Assembly: GCF_016808335.1 (NCBI RefSeq) | Contig: NC_053147.1 | Coordinates: forward strand, 22,306,913 to 22,370,912 | DNA: 64,000 nt | From: Panicum virgatum | Lineage: Eukaryota > Streptophyta > Magnoliopsida > Poales > Poaceae | Direction of reading: 5' to 3' | Shown: positions 56,298-64,000 of the stretch, piece by piece | Numbering within the stretch: position 1 is the first letter of the stretch | How the letters are laid out: every line of letters begins with the position of its first letter | The notes under the pieces: generated by a model | Databases searched by the model: none | Told to the model about the DNA's origin: nothing | Seen by the model: the letters and a program-made list of their open reading frames with translations, nothing else | Program-made: the position numbers and the translations under genes

Positions 56298-56630
56298 GGC
56301 CTTGTTTAGTTGCAGGGTGTAAAGTTTTTGAAAGAAAATCTTTCTACATTTGAAGTACTAAACATAGATTAATCATAAAATTAATTACAGAACTTGTCTG
56401 TAAATTGCGAGACGAATCTAACGAGCCTAATTAATTCGTCATTAGAGGTTGTTTACTGTAGCATTATTGTAGCAATTTAGCATCTAATTACGGCCTAATT
56501 AGGTTCACTAGATTCATCTCGCGATTTATAGGCAAACTGTGCAATGCGTTTTTTATTTCGTCTAGATTTAAGTCTCCATACAGGTGCCGGAAATTTTTTT
56601 GGAATTTTGAATTATGCAACTAAACAAGGG
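56298..56630. mobile_element. MITE with GGCCTTGTTTAGTTGCA ends
   Basis: The left end is GGCCTTGTTTAGTTGCA and the right end TGCAACTAAACAAGG: about 15 perfect inverted bases. Internal blocks GCGAGACGAATCTAACGAGC and CTAGATTCATCTCGCG are themselves inverse, giving an overall hairpin-forming element of 333 bp. No certain target duplication. Confidence 0.85.
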
Positions 56631-56667
56631 ATATTTTGCCTTCAACAACTCACAGACCATGTCACCT

Positions 56668-57050
56668 CTGTTAGAACCGAGTGATCTGTAAAGCTTAAAC
56701 AATAAGCTTAACTGTGAATGTACATCAAAGCAATTAATGAAGAAATAAATGAAAAAGATAAGAAGAACAGGATGTTTCCATCCCATTCCACCCTGATCGG
56801 GGGTGGAAACCGACCTAAGGGATGTCGGTTCCCCAGTGGTCAATGGGCCTATAAATACAGGGGTTGAAAACCCGTTCAGCCTGCCCGATCGGCTGCCCAT
56901 TGCCACCACCGGGGAAGCTCCACTGGCATGCCCAAACACTCAAATACAGAGGCTAAGAACAAGAGAAGAAATAAAAATGGGAGGTCCTAGTGACCAAGGT
57001 ATGTCATTTTGTGGTTCCTATTTGAGCTTAAGATCCTAGAACTTTTAACA
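56668..57050 (+). mobile_element. Probable LTR of a Ty1-copia-type element, with adjoining decayed primer-binding site
   Basis: The ends are TGTTAGAAC and CTTTTAACA (TG...CA with inverted ends). A TATA box CCTATAAATACAGG lies at about 56849-56862. Directly after the right end, ATAGCATCAAGAGCTAGG resembles a mutated TTGGTATCAGAGC initiator-tRNA primer site. No second LTR was seen in the window, so the element is either interrupted by the insertion at 59678 or truncated. Confidence 0.55.
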
Positions 57051-59677
57051 ATAGCATCAAGAGCTAGGCTAGCATCGATTGGAACCTATTAGCTCTCTGT
57101 GTCCTCAAATTACACATGTTGTGCCTCTGTCAAGCCAAATCCGTGCCCAAAATTATGCAAGCCCGAAACCCTAAATCGGCTAAAGAACACCCCAAATCCC
57201 CACTGCCGAAACCCTAACCCTAAGATCTAAAGAAGAGGCCGGGGGCTTACCTTAAGGGTCGGCATGGCCACCACCGTCGCCATGGCCGCTGCCATGGCCG
57301 TCACTGATGGCGAGCGTGCGCTCGGGACTTAGTCCCGAGTGGCCTCACGGCCCCCCGCGCCGGCGCCGCCGACCCCTCGCGCGCGCCATGAACCCGAGGT
57401 GGTAGGCCGCTCGCCGAATCCGGATCTGCTGTAGACCGCCGTCGCTGCCGCTGCAGATCTTGGCGCGGCCGGCCGGTGCCTTAGGGCACCGTCGAGCAAC
57501 GGTCGACGGAGCTGCGCGCCCGCATCCGCGGCACGCAGATCCGGCGAGCGGAGCGCGGTGGTGCCGCTCCCTCTCGTCGCGCTAGCGCTGCGCGCTGCTC
57601 TGCCAGCGCCATCGCTCGCCGCCGCCGGGTGGAGAGAAGAGAGAGAGAGAGAGAGAGAATGAGCCTTAGGGTTTGGGGGGCGCGGCCGACGGCTGTTTTT
57701 ATACGGCCGGGGGAGGAACGCCGGCCGTTGGATTTAATCCAACGGCTCGCGCGCGCTGGGCGCCAATCGGGCCGGCGGAGGCCGGCGGGCGCGGCGTTTT
57801 CCCGGCCCAGGCCTAGGTTTTTGGGCCTGGAGCCTGGGAAGAGAGGCGGCGCGGTTTGGTAGGCCGGGCCGAAGGCCGGAAAATTGAGATTGGGCCGATT
57901 TATATTATGTTTTTTCTCAGGAAAATTATGAAATGATATTGGGCTGCATAGTGTTGGGCCTAAAAGGCTTTTTGGGCTGAAATAATGTTGTTTTAGGTTA
58001 TAAATATTGTTTTACCTTTAAGTATTACGATTATGATTATTATCTCATGTTTAAAGTTTAAAGATATATCATTTGGCCTTTAGCAAATAATAATAAGGAT
58101 TATGACTAGACTTGTTAAGTGATGAAATTTTTATGTTTATTTAATTTTTGTGATGATTACATTATGGCTATTACTTAAAATTATTATTTTATGTGCTATA
58201 AGTAGTTCTCTTTTTAAGTAAAGCCAAAATTAAGCAAAATTATGGTAAATTTATGTAGTCATGGATAATTAGTTTTTGCTTAGATAATGCTGTTTTAAGT
58301 CAGGCCTTATGGAAAATTTTCTCCATTTATGATTAAGTATTTTCTTATGTTTATAGTTAAGCATTCTCATTATGTTTTAATACTTCACTTTATTTCTAAA
58401 AGTACTTTATTATGTTTATGTTTTGCCTTAGTACAATTTATGTTACCACTGAAAACCATAAAAATACTCTCCAATTAAATTGGGATTGTTTTTAGTAAAG
58501 TTTGAGATTCAGTTTTAAGTCTATTTGAAGCATTATTTGTAATGTTTATGATCCAATTATGATGATCAATTACTTTCATTATGAAATTAAGCTATCTGCC
58601 ACATACTTATGTGCCACTTGAATTGAGACTTAGTTATGAAGCATCTTATGACCCATAAGTATTATCAATTATGTGAGCATATTTTACTCATAAGAATTGA
58701 TATGCCCGTAAGTTAAGCATAAAGCTTAAGACCCATTTTGGGAAGAATCAAATAATGACATCTTTAATGGCCAATTACCTAAGAAATATAAATAATGGGC
58801 CATATTCGTTTGATGTCATTAATACTTTCATTTACATTTGGAAAATGTGCATTCCATTTATAACACCACTAAGGGATCATTTATTATAACGATTGGAATA
58901 CACAAATTCTAATGATTAAGTGGCTCTGACTTCTAAGTTTACCCCAGATTTGAATCAATCCAACGTGATATTTTGATTCAAGATCAGAATATTCAATGGT
59001 GGTTCATGGTTGTACTCTAACCAAAATTGTTTACAATCATGGATTATCATGATTTAATTCATTAATAAAGTATATTATTCTTAAGCCATGCGTACTTAGT
59101 GAGTCCAATTTTTTTACATAAATCTTAATAGATGGCTTTTGAATATTTTCTTAGTTGAGCCACAAATAACGTTGATAAGAATGTCAGGGAAACACTAAGT
59201 TTTCTCTGATAAGTGAATATTTGCTTAAAAGAATATTAGCATAACATAACCAATTATATGACTTGTGACTACATACTGAAAAAAAATTGTTTGTAGCCAC
59301 ATGTCATTCTCAGCCTGAAGACTATGATTAATTTTGTGACTCATGACTATATACTGACCAAAGTTGTATATGGTCATATGTCACTAAGATTGGTTGAGTA
59401 ACTAAGTTGCCAGCTCTTGAGCAATATTAGGCATAATCATAAACTAAGTTTCATCAGATTAAGCTAATACTATATGAATAATGAGAAATTATGTCAAGTC
59501 ATATGGGTCATTTTCAATAAAGGTTCCGCTGCAAAAGAAATAACACTCTGATTAAGTGTAGCACACGTTCATCATTCTGGCCAAAGCTGATTGATGAATG
59601 TGTGACTGCAAAATTTTATTATTCCAGTTCATCTTCTGGCCAAAGCTGATTTTCAATCAAAATAATGAAAGGAGTTT
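57051..59677. other. Non-coding stretch, probably the interior of the LTR element at 56668
   Basis: A GC-rich part (57240-57880) with CCCTAAACC/CCCTAACCC-like text and a (GA)n run near 57632-57658 is followed by 1.8 kb of very AT-rich DNA full of TTATG, TTAAG and ATTATG words. Imperfect duplications occur late: GACTACATACTGAA..TGTAGCCACATGTCA against GACTATATACTGACC..TATGGTCATATGTCA (about 59265-59385), and TTCTGGCCAAAGCTGATT twice (about 59575 and 59635). No gag or pol similarity was seen. Confidence 0.4.
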
Positions 59678-60979
59678 TGTCGGGTACCATGATTAGGGTC
59701 ACCCTAACTAGGGGACTAAATCACCCTTAAAACGCAAAACATATGTTAGGCGATCGGGCTCACAAAGGCCTACAGCCTCCCTCCAATCCAAAGGAAAGTA
59801 AAGGACTCAAAGAAGCCCAATCCACGGCCCAAGTACACAGTGCGGCCCATCCGCACACCCCTCGAACCCGCAGGGCAATCTCCACCTCGCTCGACGGCCT
59901 CCCGCTGAGACCCTCGAAGGCGCCCCGCATCTCCGCCTCGCTCGAGGGTAGCGAGCCTACCCTCGAGAGAGAAGATTGACTCCGCCTCTCTCGAGGCCAC
60001 ACCTCGACGGAAAGGACAAACGGCCCTTCCGATCGCCCGCTCGCCGTACGGAGGCATTAAATGCCAACCACTCCTCTGCAGCGCCCGGGTCAGACTACGT
60101 CAGGCCTCCATTTCCCACAGTGGCAGTGACCGGAGTCCCGTCCGCCAACTCCGGTCACTGCTCTGCCATTCCGGACGCTGTGGCACCACTGTGGGAACCT
60201 ACGATGCTGTGCGAGACGTGCTCGGCACTGCTCTAGCCACTGTGCTGCCAACTCCTTGTACTTCCCTCGTGCTTTCCCCTCTACGGAAACCTCGAACGGC
60301 ATGGGCACGGCCCTCGAAAGCGGCCCCGACCTTGACCAGGGCAGGACCCCCGCCTGCTGGACCCTCGGAGCGCCGCCACATCGAACGCAGGGAACGGTAC
60401 TCTCCACAGGAACCACCACGCCGCCCGCTAGAGCTGTCAGGACGCCGACGCGATCTCCGTAAGGCCAAGTACGATGCCCAGGACGACTGCCACGCCAGAC
60501 GCCATACTCCACAGTGTACTTTCTACAGTGCTCGACCACTGCACCCCCGCAATTCGGGGAGAAGATGACGACTTCCACGATCTCCTCGTGCATGTACACC
60601 GTCCCTCCTTGTGTCTATAAAAGGGGGATGCGAGCTCTATCTTCTCCATCTGGGCTATTCTCCACACTTAGCACAACTCACAGAGCACACACGTTCCTGA
60701 TTCCCGATATTGGCACTCGCCTCAATCAACTTCTCCTCTAGCAGAGACTTGGGAGCTTCCCTCCCTCTCTCACCTCGCTTGTACCCCCTACTACAGGCAC
60801 CCCCAGTGCAAGATAGTACAGTGCACTCACACACCCCTTTGCTGGACGTACAGCCCCGCGGCCGGAACCAGGATAAACCCGTGCGTTACTGTGTTGCCTC
60901 TTGCATCAACCATCTGGGACTAGGGACACGCAGTATCATCACTAGTTGGTGCTAGGCCGCCCGGGTCTGGGCACCGATA
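59678..60979 (+). repeat. Left long terminal repeat of the Ty3-gypsy element
   Basis: About 1.3 kb, starting TGTCGGGTACC and ending GGGCACCGATA, where the expected final CA has become TA. A TATA-like TATAAAAGGGG lies at about 60616-60626, a plausible start of the genomic RNA. Rich in CTCGAAG/CTCGAGG words. Confidence 0.75.
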
Positions 60980-61155
60980 GTTGGCGCGCCAGGTAGGGGA
61001 GCGCTGTGTGACATTCCTCTTTTGTTCCCATTTGATCTCCAGGGATGCTGAGCAGATCCAACCCATTTCCCATGGGTGCCTCGGATCCGCTCCCAGCGGG
61101 ATACGTGATTTAGTTCTGGAGTCTTGAGTTCAGGGCAACTGGCAACGGTTATCTC

Positions 61156-63528
61156 ATGGAGCTCCTCTCGCCCAGACGCAACCCCGACGCTCCGACTTCA
61201 CCAGCCCGGCGCAACAGGCGCTCGAGCCAGCGCTCGCGGCAAGCGCGCATGGAGCGGCGTAGGGCGGCACGCCTCAGCTCCCCCACGTGGGTCGAGGTTG
61301 GCATGTCGCAGCTCAGCGTCACGTCCGACGGAGCCACCACTTTGTCATCACGTGCTCCGGCACCATCTGCGCCAGCACCACCATCGACTGCAGCCCCAGT
61401 GCCTCCCAGGGATGGCGCGACTGTGCCGTCGCCCTTTCCCTTCGGGATACGCAACGCTGCCACCTATGCCTCTTCATCCAGCACCAACTTCACCAAGTAC
61501 GAGGATCTGCCGGGTCATCACCTCTTCTCGATCCGCAACCTCATCACATCATCTCCAGACGACTCCTACCCCGAGACAGCGGGTTTGATCGCCGACAACA
61601 TCAACTTCTTCATGGACAACTTCACGGCCGAGGAGGCCGAAGACTACTACGGAGTCCGTGACCCCGACGTCTTCCGCTCGTTCCAGCTTGCAACGGCTTA
61701 CTGCCTGACCTGCTTTGAGGATTCCAGCGAGGGGGATTACGATCCCATTCGGGAATGCTTCATGGCAGAGTTGGCGGATGGGGCCGTCGAGGAAGCGTCG
61801 AGCGACGACGGGAATCACAGGGAGCATCCACTTGCGAACCAGGTGGTGGCACCCCCACCAGCGAACCGGGGGGCAGTGCCCCCTCCGAACCCCGCCACTT
61901 CATCAAGCTCGGTGTCGCGGCAGGCGCAGCTGGCGCAACTCACGGAGCTCGAGAAAAAGATCGAGGAGCGTCGGTAGACACGACTACTTCGTTCTACGCT
62001 TGAGCAGGAGCGTGCCGCGTGTGGTGCGCGGGCTCAGGTGGCAGGATTCGTCGCTCAGGAGCGGATCCTAGCCGACAACAATGTCGACAAACCACTGGAA
62101 CTGAAAAAGGCCAGGCAAAAACTCATCGCTGCGGCTTACCTGCTTCAAGCCATGCCGGAGCCCTCTACGACCGAGGGACGCAATATGCGCAATGAGGCAA
62201 AGATGCTCATCCAGCAAGCTGCAGTCCAGCAAGCTGTAGTCCAGCAAGCTGAGAGTTCTGCATCTCGCATGCGCTCGGCGGCTTCAAAGGACGGAGGAGC
62301 AGCGCATCAGGGCCACGAGGCCTCGGTGCACAATCCCCCGGGAGACAAAGGCAAGGCGGCCGCATCTGATGACGCGAGAGCACTCTCGGTGCACGACCGC
62401 ATCAAGAGGACTCCTGCGAAGAAGCGCCTCCATGACACGCGCGGGCACGCCGGCGACGGCGATGCCCGCAACATCATCAATGGGAGGATATACACCCCTC
62501 GACGGGGTGGCCGCTTCGATCCCGAGCACGACAGGGTACTGTCACTGGAGCCTCCGGGCATCCGCGTGTTCAGTCGGGAGATTCGCACCGCTCCCTTCTC
62601 CCCACGCTTTCGACAACCCACTACCCTCATCAAGTACTCGAGCGAGACCGATCCCGCGGTCTGGCTCAACGACTACCGCCTGGCATGATAGCTGGGCGAC
62701 GCAACGGATGACGCCGTGATCATCTGCAACCTTCCTCTTCACCTTGCCGATGCCACACGAACGTGGCTCGAGCACCTGCCTGCGGATCAGATCCATGACT
62801 GGGCCGACCTGGTCATGATCTTCATGGGCAACTTCCAGGGCAGTTACGTGCGCCATGGAAACTCCTGGGACCTCAAAGGGTGTCGACAGAAACCCAACGA
62901 GTCCATGCGCGACTATGTGCGGCGCTTCTCCAAGCAATGCACCGAGCTCCCCAGCGTCACCCACGTCGAGGTCATCAATGCCTTCCTTGAAGGCACGACG
63001 TGCAGGAACCTGGTGCACGAGCTTGTGCGAAGCCGTCCCGCCAACACCAACGAGTTGTTCGACGTTGCCACCAACTATGTCGCTGGCAAGGAGGCAGTTG
63101 GTGCCATCTTTGACGGCAAGGCGAACATGCGCAAGGAAGATGCGCCCGTAGAGGGCAGCAATAGCAAGACCAAGGTCCCCGCCAAGAAACAAAAGCGGGG
63201 GAAGAAAGGAAAGAAGCCGGCCCCACCGAATCAGCATGGACAGGGGCAGGCGGAGGACTCCGACGAGGCCTTCGTTGCGGCCCCGAACCGCAAGGGTCCT
63301 CGAGGCCCCCATCGAGGTGGTGGCGGTCTTTTTGACGACATGCTCAAGAAAACGTGCCCTTACCTCAAGGGCTCGGTCAACCACACCCTCGAGCAGTGCG
63401 AGATGTTCCGCAAATACTACAACCACATCGCGAATCGCGACGAGGACAAGAAGAAGGACGCATGCGACAAAGGTGGAGACGACGAGTTCCCCCCTTCTTC
63501 ATCTTTGGAGGGCCGACGACGAACATGA
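61156..63528 (+). pseudogene. Gag polyprotein of the Ty3-gypsy element, interrupted by two in-frame stops
   Basis: One reading frame runs from ATG 61156 to TGA 63526-63528, broken by TAG at 61975-61977 and TGA at 62686-62688; all three open pieces (61156-61977, 62038-62688, 62716-63528) share the frame. The last piece carries the retrotransposon gag domain: HLADATRTWLEHLPADQIHD, QKPNESMRDYVRRFSKQC and ELFDVATNYV, followed by a Lys-rich tract. A CCHC zinc knuckle is not clear. The element cannot make intact Gag unless the stops are read through. Confidence 0.85.
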
Positions 63529-64000
63529 CCTCTCGGCAGCGCAAGCGTGAGCACCGGGAAGTCTTCTCCGTCACCATGGCCACGCCATCCTACCTCGACT
63601 GGTCGAAGGACACCATTTCCTTTGGCCGCGAGGACCACCCCGACTATGTCCCGCACCCGGGACGGTATCCACTCATTGTCGACCCCATCATCGGCAGCAC
63701 CCGCTTCTCCAAGGTGCTCATGGACGGAGGCAGCAGCCTCAACATCATGTACGCCCACACCTTGGAGCTCATGGGGATCGGACTGGACAAGCTCCGCCCC
63801 AGCAAGTCACCGTTCCACAGTGTGGCGCCGGGGAAGCAAGTCCAACCCCTCAGCCAGATCGACCTACCCGTCTGCTTCGGCACGGCAGCCAACTTCCTCA
63901 AGGAAGTGCTCACTTTCGAGGTGGTGGGGTTCCGAGGAGCCTACCACGCCATCCTTGGCCGTCCCTGCTACGCCAAGTTCATGGCCATCTCCAACTACAC
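63524..64000 (+). pseudogene. Start of pol (aspartic protease) of the Ty3-gypsy element, frame-shifted from gag, cut by window end
   Basis: In the +1 frame relative to gag, from about 63500 the sequence reads IFGGPTTNMTSRQRKREHRE, WSKDTISFG, then a retropepsin-like domain with VLMDGGSSLNIMY (the active-site triad as D-G-G) and AILGRPCYAKF. The frame change against gag falls near 63480-63510; whether it is programmed or damage is undecided, although the gag stops favour damage. Reverse transcriptase and integrase would lie beyond the window. Confidence 0.8.

Larger units (their letters stand above)
59678..64000 (+). mobile_element. Ty3-gypsy LTR retrotransposon, left part, running off the window
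   Basis: The left LTR (59678-60979) begins TGTCGGGTACCATGATTAGG and is followed at once by a primer site GTTGGCGCGCCAGGTAGGGG, then by gag and the protease part of pol. The order LTR, primer site, gag, protease and the sequence of gag and protease place it in the grass Ty3-gypsy group. The right part lies beyond the window, so its target duplication cannot be checked. It is coding-disabled by stops and a frameshift. Confidence 0.85.

Overview
This is nuclear DNA of a flowering plant, almost certainly a grass. The multi-exon genes have GT-AG introns, the coding exons are very GC-rich, and the intergenic DNA is packed with transposons typical of grasses: Stowaway- and Tourist-like MITEs, a Pack-MULE, a tRNA-derived SINE and Ty3-gypsy elements. 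A panicoid grass is my inference; nothing in the window fixes the species.

I reconstructed seven complete protein-coding genes; for the six spliced ones every junction keeps the reading frame. In order: (1) an LRR-VIII-1 receptor kinase of the HPCA1/At5g49760 type, 3995-9334, +, 19 exons, 973 aa; (2) an SKU5-similar multicopper-oxidase-like protein, 14544-16437, +, 3 exons, 559 aa; (3) a GAUT7-like family 8 glycosyltransferase, 19398-24836, +, 10 exons, 628 aa; (4) a SCARECROW-like GRAS regulator, 25650-27134, -, 1 exon, 494 aa, convergent with gene 3; (5) a TLC-domain membrane protein, 34417-36207, -, 8 exons, 261 aa; (6) a CHX-type cation/H+ antiporter, 40984-43791, -, 3 exons, 859 aa; (7) a LURP-one-related (DUF567) protein, 54384-55022, +, 1 exon, 212 aa. 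A possible last exon of an eighth gene lies at 1782-1872. These are ordinary independent eukaryotic genes, not an operon. Genes 2 and 3 both relate to the cell wall and genes 1 and 7 to stress signalling or defence, but I see no sign that they act as a unit.

The space between genes is mostly mobile DNA, and many elements can be delimited to the base by target-site duplications. They are: a CACTA-like element (9558-13692); a 5'-truncated LINE with a 19-bp duplication (16908-17414); two inverted MITEs plus a third copy (17621-18807); a SINE with a 14-bp duplication and a long hairpin, both in one intron of the GAUT7-like gene; a Pack-MULE carrying an F-box/DUF295 gene fragment, itself interrupted by a small LTR element (28901-31993); a second MULE with a perfect 9-bp duplication and an apparent solo LTR inside (38254-40707); a hAT-type element (45307-46341); several Tourist/Stowaway MITEs; and, from about 56.6 kb to the window edge, stacked LTR retrotransposons, the last with a broken gag-pol running off the end.

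The most unusual material is the layered Pack-MULE, the second MULE, the intronic hairpin and the acidic substitution in the metal-binding motif of the GAUT7-like enzyme. I found no CRISPR array, rRNA, genuine tRNA or bacterial-type system, and nothing I would call a wholly new system.
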